The notes: generated by a model from the sequence alone, not told the origin. 64,000 nt of DNA from an uncultured Pelagibacteraceae bacterium (GCA_902617715.1 CACMXS010000003.1:1-64000); one strand, 5' to 3'; numbered from the stretch's first letter, positions 47,672 through 59,773 are shown. Program-made: numbers and translations.

Positions 47672-48012
47672 TCAATTACTTCAAGTTCTTCAACGATACT
47701 AACAATTTTTTTTCCTACAAGAACGGCTTTTACTCTTGCACATTCGTAATATGCAAAGGAAGTTTCTTCTGCGATTTGTTTCATATCTAAACATTTGGAA
47801 CTACTCTCTGTGAACAAATGTTCTTTAAGTACTGGAGGATCACCCAAATACATCATTAAGCCAACAACCTCTCCCTCTTTTTCAAATTCTGCCCTTTCTT
47901 CTATTTCTGCATATCTATCCCCGACACCAATTTCAAAATCTTTAAATGCAACATAGCCTTTGTAAATTATAAAGACTAAAACTAAATAAAAAACTATCTT
48001 AATTTTACTCAT
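47668..48012 (-). CDS. Hypothetical protein with N-terminal signal/TM
   Basis: 114 aa ORF overlapping the downstream ORF by 4 nt. Confidence 0.5.
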   Translation of the reverse strand: MSKIKIVFYLVLVFIIYKGYVAFKDFEIGVGDRYAEIEERAEFEKEGEVVGLMMYLGDPPVLKEHLFTESSSKCLDMKQIAEETSFAYYECARVKAVLVGKKIVSIVEELEVIE

Positions 48013-48022
48013 TTTTTTATTT

Positions 48023-48394
48023 TTATTTTACTTCTTTAAAAACTAAACATACACCATTATTGCAATATCTTTTTCCCGTAGGTTGTGGTCCATCATCAAA
48101 AATATGCCCATGATGGGCATTACAATTTTTGCAGTGATATTCTGTTCTTGCATAACCTATCAGATGATCTGTTTTAGTCTCAAAAACATCTGGTAACGAC
48201 TGGTAAAATGATGGCCAACCTGATCCACTTTCATATTTTGTTTTAGAGTCAAAAAGTTTAACCCCACAATTCGCACAATGATAACTTCCCTCTCTTTTCT
48301 CGTTGTTTAATTCGCTCGACCCAGGCGGTTCAGTTCCGTCCTCAAACATAACTAATTTTTGCTCAGCCGTAAGATTGGGATTTTTTTTATTCAT
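48023..48394 (-). CDS. msrB: Peptide-methionine (R)-S-oxide reductase
   Basis: GSYHCANCGVKLFDSKTKYESGSGWPSFYQ, TEYHCKNCNAHHGHIFDDGPQPTGKRYCNNGVCL. Confidence 0.93.
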   Translation of the reverse strand: MNKKNPNLTAEQKLVMFEDGTEPPGSSELNNEKREGSYHCANCGVKLFDSKTKYESGSGWPSFYQSLPDVFETKTDHLIGYARTEYHCKNCNAHHGHIFDDGPQPTGKRYCNNGVCLVFKEVK

Positions 48395-48398
48395 ATGA

Positions 48399-49292
48399 TT
48401 ATATTAATTTAGCACAAGATTGATGTAAAAATGAATGCAATTCAACTAATTTATCGAAGTCTTTATTATATCCTCCACCTAAAACACCACATAGAGGAAC
48501 ACCTTTAGAAAAAAAATTTTCAGTAACTATTTCATCTCTTGCTCTGATACCTTCATCTGAAATTTTTAATTTACCTAATCGATCGTTAAAATGAATATCA
48601 ACACCTGCAATATAAAAAACATAATCAAAGTTTTCTTCGTTCAGTTGATTTAAATAGAATTTTAATAATTTAATATATTGTTCATCCTCCATATTATCTT
48701 CAAGTTCAACATCAAGATCACTAATAGATTTTTTAGCTGGATAATTTGATTTAGAATGCATACTAAAAGTAAATACATTTCTGTTATCTCTAAAAATATC
48801 AGCATTTCCATTACCTTGATGAACATCTAAATCGACAATCAAAATCCTTCCAGCTAAACCTCGGTCTAGTAAATATTGTGCAGCTACGGCAACATCATTG
48901 AAAACACAATAGCCTGCTCCTCCCTCAAAATTTGCATGATGACTTCCACCCGCAGTATTACAGGCAACACCATTATTAATTGCGAGCTTCGATGCTAGCA
49001 CCGTTCCACCCGTAGCTACTAAAGATCTTTGGATAACACTATCAACTAATGGAAAACCAATTTTCTTAATTGTATTTTCATCTAAAGTTTTATTTTTTAC
49101 ATTTTTAATATATTCCTCTGAATGTGCTCTTTTTAAAGTCTCTTCAGAACATGGTAAGGGTTTATGAAATTTATTTACTATCTTTTTTTTTAATAAGTAA
49201 TTAGCAAGTTCACCAAATTTATTTATTGGAAATTTGTGATCATCACCAATTTTAGCAAAATAATCTTCATGATTTACAACTGATAAATCCAT
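48399..49292 (-). CDS. Histone deacetylase superfamily (acetoin-utilisation/acetylpolyamine-type) hydrolase
   Basis: AGGSHHANFEGGAGYCVFNDVAVAA, LIVDLDVHQGNGNADIFR, YIAGVDIHFNDRLGKLKIS. Confidence 0.88.
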   Translation of the reverse strand: MDLSVVNHEDYFAKIGDDHKFPINKFGELANYLLKKKIVNKFHKPLPCSEETLKRAHSEEYIKNVKNKTLDENTIKKIGFPLVDSVIQRSLVATGGTVLASKLAINNGVACNTAGGSHHANFEGGAGYCVFNDVAVAAQYLLDRGLAGRILIVDLDVHQGNGNADIFRDNRNVFTFSMHSKSNYPAKKSISDLDVELEDNMEDEQYIKLLKFYLNQLNEENFDYVFYIAGVDIHFNDRLGKLKISDEGIRARDEIVTENFFSKGVPLCGVLGGGYNKDFDKLVELHSFLHQSCAKLI

Positions 49293-49294
49293 AT

Positions 49295-50245
49295 TTATTC
49301 AATAACACGAATTGGCTTTCCATTAACGCAAGCCTCTAATGACTCGATCATTTGAGTATAATAGATATTATAGTTTTCTGTTGTTACATAGCCCAAATGA
49401 GGTGTTAATAATGCGTTGGGCAAAAACCTTAACTTATTATTTTCTGGTAATGGTTCTTTCTCAAAAACATCTAGACCGGCCCCTGCAATTTCATTGGTCG
49501 ATAATGCGATAATCAAGTCATCTTCATTTACAATCGGACCTCTTGAAGTATTAATTAGATAAGCTGTTTTTTTCATTTTATCTAATTCTTTCAAAGTAAT
49601 ACAATCTTTGTATCTTTCACCTCCTTGAACATGAATTGATAAAAAATCAGAATTTTTAATTAAATCCTCTTTGCTACATGGCAAAACATCTAATTCTTTA
49701 CATTTATCTAAGCTCAAATTTTCACTCCATGCCATTACTTGCATACCAAATGCTTTGCCAATTTTTGCAACCTGTGATCCTACTCTCCCTAAACCAATTA
49801 AACCTAAAATTTTTCCCTTAAGTTCAACACCCACAGTTGTTTGCCAGTAACCTTGATACATATTATCAATTTCTTCTTTAAAATTTCTTGCCAATCCCAA
49901 AATTAATGCCCATGTTAACTCAGGTGTTGGGTTCACATTGCTTTCAGTCCCACTAACAATAATATTTCTTTTTTTAGCTGCCTCTAAATCAATTGATTTA
50001 TTTCTTAATCCACTGGTTATAATAAATTTTAATTTTGTTAAATTTTCTATTAAATTTTTTGAAATAGGTGTCCTTTCTCTCATTACCAATAAAGCCTCAA
50101 AATCTGACAATTTTTCTAAAACATCAGCCTCATCTTCAAATGGTTCACTGAAAATTTTTATTTCATATTTTCCTGAAAGCTTTTCAATGTCAACAAACTG
50201 TTGAGAAACATTTTGATAGTCATCTAAAATTGCAACTTTAAGCAT
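49295..50245 (-). CDS. D-2-hydroxyacid dehydrogenase family protein
   Basis: GKILGLIGLGRVGSQVAKIGKAFGMQVMAW, LINTSRGPIVNEDDLI, GAGLDVFEKEPLP, LTPHLGYVT. Confidence 0.88.
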   Translation of the reverse strand: MLKVAILDDYQNVSQQFVDIEKLSGKYEIKIFSEPFEDEADVLEKLSDFEALLVMRERTPISKNLIENLTKLKFIITSGLRNKSIDLEAAKKRNIIVSGTESNVNPTPELTWALILGLARNFKEEIDNMYQGYWQTTVGVELKGKILGLIGLGRVGSQVAKIGKAFGMQVMAWSENLSLDKCKELDVLPCSKEDLIKNSDFLSIHVQGGERYKDCITLKELDKMKKTAYLINTSRGPIVNEDDLIIALSTNEIAGAGLDVFEKEPLPENNKLRFLPNALLTPHLGYVTTENYNIYYTQMIESLEACVNGKPIRVIE

Positions 50246-51131
50246 TTTTAATTTCTTTATTTGATAAAAATAAACCTAATATAATTAAAATTGCTCCAAT
50301 CAAATGAAAAAATTGAAATATTTCTCCATAAATTGCTATAGCCATAATTGAACTAAATAAAGGTATTAAAGACAATGAAATTCCTGCTCTATTTGCACCA
50401 ATGATGGATACAGCCCCAGCCCAGCAATAGTAAGAACCTATACTTGGAAAAAGAGCCAAAAATATTAAAGTATAAACTAAGTTTGTATCAAACCTCACGA
50501 TAAGTCCATTAGAGAGTTCATACAAATATTGTGGAAAAACAGTAATCAATCCAAATGTACAAATAATATGAACCAAAGTTAATAATGGTAGATTAAATTT
50601 CTTTTTCTTTAAAAGAGTTGAGTAAACTCCCCAAGTTAAAACACCTCCTATCATTATTAAATCCCCCTTATTAAAATTAAGTGAGAGTAAAATATCGAGC
50701 TTAAGTTTAGTTACAATTGCTATAATTCCACACACTGAAATAATAAGACCTAAAATTTGAAATTTGTTAGTTTTTTCAATTTTAAATAAAAAACAAAGTA
50801 AAATTATTATAGCTGGAATAGCAGCATTAAAAAGAGATGCGTTTATCACTTGAGTATGGACTAAAGATAAATAAGTAAAAGAATTAAATAAGCCCACACT
50901 TGTTAATCCCAAAAAAAATAATAAAGGTAAATTATTTAAAATTGTGTCTTTATATTTAATTATTTCTTTATAAGTAAAAGGCAGTAATATAATCCAAACG
51001 AGTGACCAACGATAAAATACCAAGGACAAGGGAGGAATTTCAGTAAAAAATGCATACTTTCCTATCATAAAATTTCCAGCCCAAAATAAGGATGCACAAA
51101 CCAGCATTACATATGCTTTGATGTTTTGCAT
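50238..51131 (-). CDS. DMT superfamily (EamA) transporter
   Basis: Ten-TM-like protein with duplicated EamA halves: ASLFWAGNFMIGKYAF; GVLTWGVYSTLLKK. Confidence 0.82.
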   Translation of the reverse strand: MQNIKAYVMLVCASLFWAGNFMIGKYAFFTEIPPLSLVFYRWSLVWIILLPFTYKEIIKYKDTILNNLPLLFFLGLTSVGLFNSFTYLSLVHTQVINASLFNAAIPAIIILLCFLFKIEKTNKFQILGLIISVCGIIAIVTKLKLDILLSLNFNKGDLIMIGGVLTWGVYSTLLKKKKFNLPLLTLVHIICTFGLITVFPQYLYELSNGLIVRFDTNLVYTLIFLALFPSIGSYYCWAGAVSIIGANRAGISLSLIPLFSSIMAIAIYGEIFQFFHLIGAILIILGLFLSNKEIKNA

Positions 51132-51134
51132 GAA

Positions 51135-52376
51135 TTAATTAAATCTTATTGAGCTATAAGGATCTAAATTTAAATTAGTGTTTTCTTTAGCTATCATTCC
51201 AGATACAATCTTTCCAGATATTGGGCCTAAAGTCCATCCTAAATGATGATGGCCAAAACAATAAAAAACATTTTTATATTTCTTAGATGGACCCATAACA
51301 GGTAAAAAATCTGGTAATGTTGGCCTAAAGCCCAACCATTCATCTTCGTGATCTGGAAGATCTCCCAACATATATTTTGCATTATTAATTAAATTCTTAA
51401 TTCTTGATTTTGAAAGAGGGTTATTTAAACCTCCGAATTCCACAGTACCTACTACTCTTAATCCTTGTTCCATAGGCGTAATACCAAAACCTCTATTGGA
51501 AAAGATAACTGGTCTACTTAAAAGATGATCACAATTTTTAAAATGAACATGATAACCTCTTTCTGTATCAAGTGGTATTTTTTCACCTAAATTATCCGTT
51601 AATTTTTTTGAAAATGCTCCACATGCAATTACAATTCTGTCAAAATCATATCTTTCATTATCTGTAACAAAAACAGGTTTTTCTGAATTAAATTGAATAT
51701 CTTTGATATCTTTCTTTTCAAACTTTCCACCTTTTTTTAAAAATAATTGAAAAAACTTTAAAAGAATTTTTTTTGGGTTTCTTGCATGCCTTGCATATGG
51801 ATAATAGACACCCGCATGGTAAAATGGTTTAATATTTGGTTCTAAATCATGAATTTCATCTTTAGATACTAATTGTTGTTTAACACCAAGCTCATCTCTT
51901 ACTCTAATTTCTAAATCTCTACTTTTTAAATCTTTATCATTCCAAATATATAAAATACCTTTGTTTTCAACTAACCCCTCTAATTCAATTTCATCAAACA
52001 ACTCATCATAAGCGGGTAATGCTAAATCTAAAATTTGATGCATATTTTTGGCTGTATGCATCATTTTATTTTTTGTTGTGTTTAAAATAAATTTAAAAAA
52101 CCAAGGTAACATCTTTGGTACGTAATTCCATTTCAAAGCCAAAGGTCCTGTTGAACTTAGTAGCATTGCAGGTACATCAGCAAGCACATCCGTTCTATTT
52201 AATGATAACGAGGCATAAGGTGAAAAATGACCTGCATTTCCATACGATGCGGCCGGACTTCCTGGCTCATCTCTATCAAAAATTGTTACATCAAAGCCTT
52301 TTTTTTGAAGAAATAATGCGTTTGAAATTCCCTGAATACCAGCACCAACAACCCCGATATTTAATTTTTTACTCAT
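51135..52376 (-). CDS. dadA: D-amino-acid dehydrogenase-like FAD oxidoreductase (DadA family)
   Basis: NIGVVGAGIQGISNALFLQKKGFDVTIFDRDEPGSPAASYGNAGHF; GFRPTLPDFLPVMGPS; FGHHHLGWTLGP. Confidence 0.82.
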   Translation of the reverse strand: MSKKLNIGVVGAGIQGISNALFLQKKGFDVTIFDRDEPGSPAASYGNAGHFSPYASLSLNRTDVLADVPAMLLSSTGPLALKWNYVPKMLPWFFKFILNTTKNKMMHTAKNMHQILDLALPAYDELFDEIELEGLVENKGILYIWNDKDLKSRDLEIRVRDELGVKQQLVSKDEIHDLEPNIKPFYHAGVYYPYARHARNPKKILLKFFQLFLKKGGKFEKKDIKDIQFNSEKPVFVTDNERYDFDRIVIACGAFSKKLTDNLGEKIPLDTERGYHVHFKNCDHLLSRPVIFSNRGFGITPMEQGLRVVGTVEFGGLNNPLSKSRIKNLINNAKYMLGDLPDHEDEWLGFRPTLPDFLPVMGPSKKYKNVFYCFGHHHLGWTLGPISGKIVSGMIAKENTNLNLDPYSSIRFN

Positions 52377-52425
52377 AAAAAATTATACAATTTATCTTTA
52401 AATAAAGTTAAGCGACAAATTATAC

Positions 52426-53553
52426 TTAAGCAATCAATTGTTGGTTATGAACTCTGGCACTCATAACTATTCCAAAGCCAATCATTGTTGCTAACATGGA
52501 AGATCCTCCATATGACATAATTGGCAAAGGAGAACCAACTATAGGTAGTAAACCTAAAACCATACTCATATTTATTGTGATGAATACAAAAATTGCTGCA
52601 CCAAAACTGTAACAAAAAATTTTCGCAAAATAACTTCTACAACTTGCCCCGATAGCCACTATTCTATAAATAATTATTGCATAGATCACCAAAAGTAAAG
52701 CTGAACCAATAAAACCAAATTCCTCAGAAAAAAGTGTAAAAATAAAGTCAGTATGCTTTTCAGGCAAAAATTCTAAATAGCTTTGGGTTCCTTTTAAAAA
52801 TCCTTTACCAAATATTCCACCAGATCCTACAGCGATTTTTGATTGAATTATTTGATAACCAGCTCCTAGTGGGTCTCTGTCTGGATTTAAAAAAGTTAAT
52901 ACTCTTAATTTCTGATATGGTTTTAAAAAAGCAATTATAAAAGGTAATGAAATTACAAAACCTAACATTGTATAGATAAAATATCTGTGGTTAATACCTG
53001 CAAACCATAAAACAGCTATTCCACTTATAGCGATTAGAACAGATGTACCTAAGTCTGGTTGCACAATCACTAAACCCATTGGCAAAATGATAATAATTAA
53101 TGATGTTAATATTGTATAAATAGAATTTACATTTTCTAATTTCATTCTGTGAAAATATTTTGCTAAACATAAAATTATAACTATCTTCATTAGTTCAGAA
53201 GGTTGAAGATTAATAAAATAAAGATTGATCCATCTTTGAGAACCTGATGAAGTTATACCGAATAAATAAGTTGCAACCAATAAACCAATTACAGCTAAAT
53301 AAGAAAGATAGCCTAAGGCAAACCAATATTTTATGTTAATAAATGAAATTATTAACATCATGAAAGTAAATACAATTAGTTTTGTAAAATGACTTTTCGT
53401 ATGAAACAAAACTTCTCCACCATCTGTTGAGTACATAGTTGCTAGGCTAATAAAACCTAATAACAAAATACAAATTAGTAAGATGTAGTCAAAATTTTTA
53501 AATTTTTGAAAAAAGTTTAATCTATTAGTTGTCAATCTTGTATGTTGGTACAT
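52426..53553 (-). CDS. rodA: Rod shape-determining protein RodA (SEDS)
   Basis: QPSELMKIVIILCLAKYFH, VQPDLGTSVLIAISG, FLPEKHTDFIFTLFSEEFGFIGS. Confidence 0.92.
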   Translation of the reverse strand: MYQHTRLTTNRLNFFQKFKNFDYILLICILLLGFISLATMYSTDGGEVLFHTKSHFTKLIVFTFMMLIISFINIKYWFALGYLSYLAVIGLLVATYLFGITSSGSQRWINLYFINLQPSELMKIVIILCLAKYFHRMKLENVNSIYTILTSLIIIILPMGLVIVQPDLGTSVLIAISGIAVLWFAGINHRYFIYTMLGFVISLPFIIAFLKPYQKLRVLTFLNPDRDPLGAGYQIIQSKIAVGSGGIFGKGFLKGTQSYLEFLPEKHTDFIFTLFSEEFGFIGSALLLVIYAIIIYRIVAIGASCRSYFAKIFCYSFGAAIFVFITINMSMVLGLLPIVGSPLPIMSYGGSSMLATMIGFGIVMSARVHNQQLIA

Positions 53554-55437
53554 CTAAATCTCCAAATATTTCTTATTATTTATTGATTGTCTAAACTTGT
53601 GTCGATCAATTACTAATTTAAATAATTTCTTAGCCATCGGTGCTGCTGTAGTACTTCCACTTCCTCCATGTTCAACAATAATGCTTAATGCATATCTTGG
53701 ATTTTTATAAGGTCCAAAAGCCACATAAAGAGCATGATCTCTCTCCTCATAAGGAATTTCAAAAGTTTTTAAATCTAATTCACGATCTCTTTCAGTTATC
53801 TTTTTTACTTGTGCTGTTCCAGTTTTTCCTGCAAATTGATATTTGGGATTATCTATTCTTGATTTAAAAGAAGTCCCTCTTACTTCATTTGTTGAAGCAA
53901 ACATTGCATCTTTTACAATTCTTATATTCTTTGAATTATCATACAAAGGCATGTATTTATCCTCAGGTTGGATTTTTTTCTTATCATCAACGACTATTTT
54001 TGGATAAATCTTATGACCCCCATTACCAATTTGAGCTGTCATTAAGCATAATTGTATGGGTGTTGTTTGAATATAGCCTTGACCGATTCCAGTGATTATC
54101 GTTTCTCCTAATAACCATCCTTGTCCTAATGCATTTTTTTTCCATTGGGTATTTGGGACTAAGCCACTTTTTTCAATACTGAATAAATCTCCAAAAACTT
54201 CTTTTCCTAATCCAAATTTTTTTGCAGTTTCACTTAATTTATCTACCCCTAGTTTACGAGCTATTTCATAAAAGTATATGTCACAGGATTGCTTCATGGC
54301 ATTTCTTAAATTCATAAATCCATGTCCCTCTTTTTTCCAACAATGATAAGTTTGACCATATAATTCTAATGGGTGCTTATGCCCTCTACATTGAACAGTA
54401 AAATTAGTATTAATAATTCCATTTTCCAAAGCTGATAAGGCAACGATAGGTTTAATTGTTGAACCAGGAGAATAGTTTCCTTGTAAAGTCTTGTTCACTA
54501 AAGGCTTCATTGGATCATTACGGATTAATTGCCAATCATCCTGGCTTATACCAAATACAAACAAATTCGGATCAAAAGAGGGTGACGAATGCATCGCTAT
54601 TATATCTCCTGTGTAAATATCCATCACACATATCGAGCCAGCTTGATCTTTAAGCAATTCGTTTGCTAGTTTTTGTACTTCTGTATCAATAGTAAGTCTT
54701 AAGTTTTTTCCTCTTTCTCCTTTTTGAAATTCTAATTGACTAATCCTTCTTCCATAAGCATTTACCTCATATCTTTCAATATCATTTGATCCTATTAATT
54801 TATCTTCAAACGATTTTTCTAAACCGATCTTTCCAACTTTAAGACCTGGAACAAAGTTTTTCTTTATCGAATCTGTTGTCTCAATATCAGTTTGATTTGC
54901 CTGACTGACATAACCAATAATATGAGTAAAATTTTCTTTATATGGATAATTTCTTGAAATTGAAATAACAGGTTTTACTCCATTCAAATCATATAAATGA
55001 TTATTAATTTTAGAAAATTTTTGCCAACTTAAATTGTCTGAAACGATTAGGGTTTCCCATGGTTTTATTTCATTTTTCTTTTTTAATACTTTTTTAAATT
55101 CTTTGTCAGATAATTCTAACAAGTCTTTTATTCGATAAATTACATATCTAAAATCATCAACTTGTTCAGGTATAATATGGAGTTGGTAAGTCTCAAAATT
55201 CCCAGCAATAACGTTTCCGAAATAATCATGGAATTCTCCTCTCACTGGAGCTAATTTCCATTCTCTAATTCTATTCTTGTCTGAGAGTGTTAGATATTTT
55301 TTATTTTCTTTTACTTGTAAAAAAAATAAACGGCTTACTATCCCTATCATTATAAAAAATTTTAATGAACCTGTAATAAACATTCTTCTATTGATAGAGT
55401 TAAGTTTTTTTACATTATCACTAGATGAATTAATCAT
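53554..55437 (-). CDS. mrdA: Penicillin-binding protein 2
   Basis: Transpeptidase GNYSPGSTIKPIVALSAL (SxxK), KQSCDIYFYE, AGKTGTAQV. Confidence 0.92.
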   Translation of the reverse strand: MINSSSDNVKKLNSINRRMFITGSLKFFIMIGIVSRLFFLQVKENKKYLTLSDKNRIREWKLAPVRGEFHDYFGNVIAGNFETYQLHIIPEQVDDFRYVIYRIKDLLELSDKEFKKVLKKKNEIKPWETLIVSDNLSWQKFSKINNHLYDLNGVKPVISISRNYPYKENFTHIIGYVSQANQTDIETTDSIKKNFVPGLKVGKIGLEKSFEDKLIGSNDIERYEVNAYGRRISQLEFQKGERGKNLRLTIDTEVQKLANELLKDQAGSICVMDIYTGDIIAMHSSPSFDPNLFVFGISQDDWQLIRNDPMKPLVNKTLQGNYSPGSTIKPIVALSALENGIINTNFTVQCRGHKHPLELYGQTYHCWKKEGHGFMNLRNAMKQSCDIYFYEIARKLGVDKLSETAKKFGLGKEVFGDLFSIEKSGLVPNTQWKKNALGQGWLLGETIITGIGQGYIQTTPIQLCLMTAQIGNGGHKIYPKIVVDDKKKIQPEDKYMPLYDNSKNIRIVKDAMFASTNEVRGTSFKSRIDNPKYQFAGKTGTAQVKKITERDRELDLKTFEIPYEERDHALYVAFGPYKNPRYALSIIVEHGGSGSTTAAPMAKKLFKLVIDRHKFRQSINNKKYLEI

Positions 55438-55936
55438 TCAAACCTTTCAAGTAATATCTAAATATTGATACAAAAATTATATAAAAGGAAAATGTAAAAA
55501 ATGTGTTTATTAAGTAATTCATTAAAATTAGATCAAAAGAAAAAAATAAAGTTAGGACTGAATAATTTATAGAATTGATTGAACTTATAATAAATAAAAA
55601 GTAAAACCAATCTTTCAAAGGACTAGGTCTTATTGTAATATTTCTTAAATACGCTGTTGATATACATATCAAAGTATAAGACAAGCTACTTATTCCTAAG
55701 GGTAAACCAACTACGGTGTCATTAAATAAACCAGCAATAAATACTAAAGTATAATCAAAGTACTTAAAGTCCTTCAAAGTAAAAAAGAAAATTAAAATAA
55801 ATGGAAAATTGAAAGAAAAATATTTTAGTTTTAGATAATTAAAATCAAATTCATTTAATACAGATATGTATAAAATGAGCATAGGTAACCAATAATAAAT
55901 TTTTAAAAACGACCCTTTAGCTCTCAAACTAGCCAT
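55430..55936 (-). CDS. mreD: Rod shape-determining protein MreD
   Basis: Multi-TM 168-aa protein between mreC and mrdA; FIAGLFNDTVVGLPLGISSLSYTLI. Confidence 0.75.
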   Translation of the reverse strand: MASLRAKGSFLKIYYWLPMLILYISVLNEFDFNYLKLKYFSFNFPFILIFFFTLKDFKYFDYTLVFIAGLFNDTVVGLPLGISSLSYTLICISTAYLRNITIRPSPLKDWFYFLFIISSINSINYSVLTLFFSFDLILMNYLINTFFTFSFYIIFVSIFRYYLKGLND

Positions 55937-57158
55937 CTATTTTTCCTTTGCTTAGTACACAATCTTTATATTCTGCACTACCTACAATAAAACCTTTATT
56001 ATTAAGAAATGATTTTCTACACTTATGACCATGCTCTAAATTTAATCTTAAAAATTTTAATTCCTGAGTATCTAAATTAAACTGATTAATCGTTTGTTTT
56101 TGAGAAGAAATTTCGTTATTCAAATTTAAAACTTTATAATTAAGATTATTTATTTCAGTTTTTAAATTTTCATTTTCTTTTTGAAATTTTTTGTTTGACT
56201 CCTCAATAATTTCTAATTCATCTTCTAAAATTTTTAATTTTGCATCCAGCGGATTATTTTCCTCATTACTGTTTTCATCAGTTTCGGCTGAGACTTGAGA
56301 AATTTCGGTTTGAGTAATTATTTCAGCAAAAACATACTTTAGTTGAGAAAAATCACTATAAAATTCAACTTCATATTCATTTACTGCACTCTCTCCAAAA
56401 GATTGTAACTTACCTATAGGAACTCCACTTTTAAAAATAGCTCCAGTACCTGAAGTATAGATAATGCTATCATCTACTAATTGATCTGAAAAACCGGACT
56501 TAATATATTTAATTTGACCTTTATCTTCTCCATTGCCTGTAACAATCGCCTGGATATTTTGTGGAGCGATAGTTACTGGAACATTTGAATTGAGGTCAGA
56601 TAACAACAATACTCTTGATGTTTTATAGTTTACCTCAATTACTCTTCCAACTAGATAAGATTGATCATAAACATTAGTTCCAATTTTAATGTTATCTTTA
56701 CTGCCTTTATTGATGATAATACTTTTTAAAAAAGGACTATCATGATCAACAATAATTTTTGCAAGTATTTTATCAGAGCTTGATACATAATCATTAATTA
56801 ATTCTTTTAACTCTCTATTTTCATATTCTGTAATTTCATTCGATACATAACTTGATTTAAGTCTCTCTAATTCAGTTTCATTTTTTTTATATTTTTTAAA
56901 AAAAGTTGTGTAATCTTTAGTTAATGTAAAAGTATTTTTAATTAAATTTTCCGGCACTGAAACAATAAATGAAGATCTATAAACTATTTCGTTGATTACA
57001 GCTTTTGAAAATTTTATTACTTTTAAATCTAAACTAGAGAGAATAATTATAAATAAAGAAAAAAAAACTAGCGTAAGTAATGAAAATTTTTGCTGTGTAC
57101 TTTTCTTTAAAAAAGCAGATCTAATTGCAATTAATAAATCATCTCTGCTTGATGCCAT
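55929..57158 (-). CDS. mreC: Rod shape-determining protein MreC
   Basis: AKIIVDHDSPFLKSIIINKGSKDNIKIGTNVYDQSYLVGRVIEVNYKTSRVLLLSDLNSNVPVTI. Confidence 0.88.
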   Translation of the reverse strand: MASSRDDLLIAIRSAFLKKSTQQKFSLLTLVFFSLFIIILSSLDLKVIKFSKAVINEIVYRSSFIVSVPENLIKNTFTLTKDYTTFFKKYKKNETELERLKSSYVSNEITEYENRELKELINDYVSSSDKILAKIIVDHDSPFLKSIIINKGSKDNIKIGTNVYDQSYLVGRVIEVNYKTSRVLLLSDLNSNVPVTIAPQNIQAIVTGNGEDKGQIKYIKSGFSDQLVDDSIIYTSGTGAIFKSGVPIGKLQSFGESAVNEYEVEFYSDFSQLKYVFAEIITQTEISQVSAETDENSNEENNPLDAKLKILEDELEIIEESNKKFQKENENLKTEINNLNYKVLNLNNEISSQKQTINQFNLDTQELKFLRLNLEHGHKCRKSFLNNKGFIVGSAEYKDCVLSKGKIDG

Positions 57159-57163
57159 TGTTC

Positions 57164-58198
<1,035 letters not shown>

Positions 58199-59773
58199 TT
58201 AAATACCTCTCATCCTCTCTTTGTCTTGTTCCATTGCAGGAGCAGTTTTTTCTCTTTTTAAAATCATTTTATTTAAAGCAGCTATGTACGCATTTGCTGA
58301 AGCGACCAATGTATCCGTATCTGCAGCTTGACCAACTGTTGTTTTACCGTTTTCCTCAATACGAACACTTACAGTTGCTTGAGCATCAGTACCTTCTGTC
58401 ACAGCATGCACTTGATACAGCTGAAGATTAACATCGTGTGGATACAAATTTTTTATACATTTAAAAATAGCATCTACAGGCCCGTCTCCTGTTTCAGTTG
58501 CTGATTTTACCTGGCCATTAACATCTAATGTCATCTCAGCTCTTTGAGGTTCTCCTGTTCCAGCAAATACTTTGAGAGATTTTAAAGCAATTGTATTGGC
58601 TTTATTATCTAAAATTAAACTATCATCAACTAATGCAATAATGTCCTCATCATATATGTGTTTCTTTTTATCTGCTAAAACTTTAAATTTTCCGAATGCA
58701 TTTTCTATTACGTCATCAGTTAAATCTGCATAGCCAAGACTTATTAGTTTATCTTTAAAAGCGTGTCTTCCTGAATGTTTTCCCATAACTAATGAGGTTT
58801 GTTTTACTCCAACACTTTCTGGTGTCATTATTTCATAGGTATTTCTATTTTTTAACATTCCGTCCTGATGAATACCAGACTCATGGGCAAATGCATTTTT
58901 TCCAACAATCGCTTTATTATACTGAACTGGAAAACCTGTTACATTTGACACTAGTTTAGACGCTTTACTTAATAGCGTTGTATTAATTCCTGTTTCATAT
59001 GGCATTAAATCATTTCTAGTTCTTATAGCCATAACAACTTCTTCTAAAGCTGCATTTCCTGCTCTTTCACCAATTCCATTAATTGTACATTCAATTTGTC
59101 TAGCCCCAGCTTGAATACCTGCTAAAGAATTTGCTACTGCTAAACCTAAATCATTATGACAATGAGTAGATAAAATTGCTTTGTCAATATTTGGTACTTT
59201 ATTTAATAATGTTTCTATAATTTTTGTAAATTCAGAAGGGACTGTATAACCAACCGTGTCGGGAATATTAATAGTTTTTGCTCCAGATTTAATTGCAAGT
59301 TCAACAGTCTTACACATATAATCCATATCAGTTCTAGTTCCATCTTCACAAGACCACTCTACATCATCAGTTAAATTTCTTGCATAAGTCACATGTTCTT
59401 TAATTGACTCATAAACTTGATCGGGTGTCTTATTTAATTTGTGTTTCATATGTAATGGACTTGTAGAAATAAAAGTATGTATTCTAAATCTAGGAGCATG
59501 TTTTAATGCTTCATAACATCTATCGATATCTTTTTTTGAGTGCCTTGCTAATCCACAAGGAATTGATTTTTTTAAAACTTTACTTATTGCGGAAACAGCC
59601 TCAAAGTCTCCTGGAGAAGCAATCGGAAAACCTGCCTCAATAATATCAATCCCTAATTCATCAAACACTCTGGAAATTTGAATCTTTTCTTCAAGACTCA
59701 TAGATGCACCAGGTGACTGTTCACCATCTCGCATCGTTGTATCAAATATAAAAACTCTATCTTTATTTGCCAT
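58199..59773 (-). CDS. leuA: 2-isopropylmalate synthase
   Basis: FIFDTTMRDGEQSPGASMSLEEKIQISR, STHCHNDLGLAVANSLAGIQAGARQIECTINGIGERAGNAALEEVVMA. Confidence 0.95.
   Translation of the reverse strand: MANKDRVFIFDTTMRDGEQSPGASMSLEEKIQISRVFDELGIDIIEAGFPIASPGDFEAVSAISKVLKKSIPCGLARHSKKDIDRCYEALKHAPRFRIHTFISTSPLHMKHKLNKTPDQVYESIKEHVTYARNLTDDVEWSCEDGTRTDMDYMCKTVELAIKSGAKTINIPDTVGYTVPSEFTKIIETLLNKVPNIDKAILSTHCHNDLGLAVANSLAGIQAGARQIECTINGIGERAGNAALEEVVMAIRTRNDLMPYETGINTTLLSKASKLVSNVTGFPVQYNKAIVGKNAFAHESGIHQDGMLKNRNTYEIMTPESVGVKQTSLVMGKHSGRHAFKDKLISLGYADLTDDVIENAFGKFKVLADKKKHIYDEDIIALVDDSLILDNKANTIALKSLKVFAGTGEPQRAEMTLDVNGQVKSATETGDGPVDAIFKCIKNLYPHDVNLQLYQVHAVTEGTDAQATVSVRIEENGKTTVGQAADTDTLVASANAYIAALNKMILKREKTAPAMEQDKERMRGI

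Noticed and set aside
48399-49292. Functional link between the HDAC-superfamily hydrolase and the poly-lysine FecR protein
   Set aside because: The poly-lysine protein has a signal peptide and is probably exported, the genes are ~29 kb apart, and the hydrolase fits small-molecule deacetylases.
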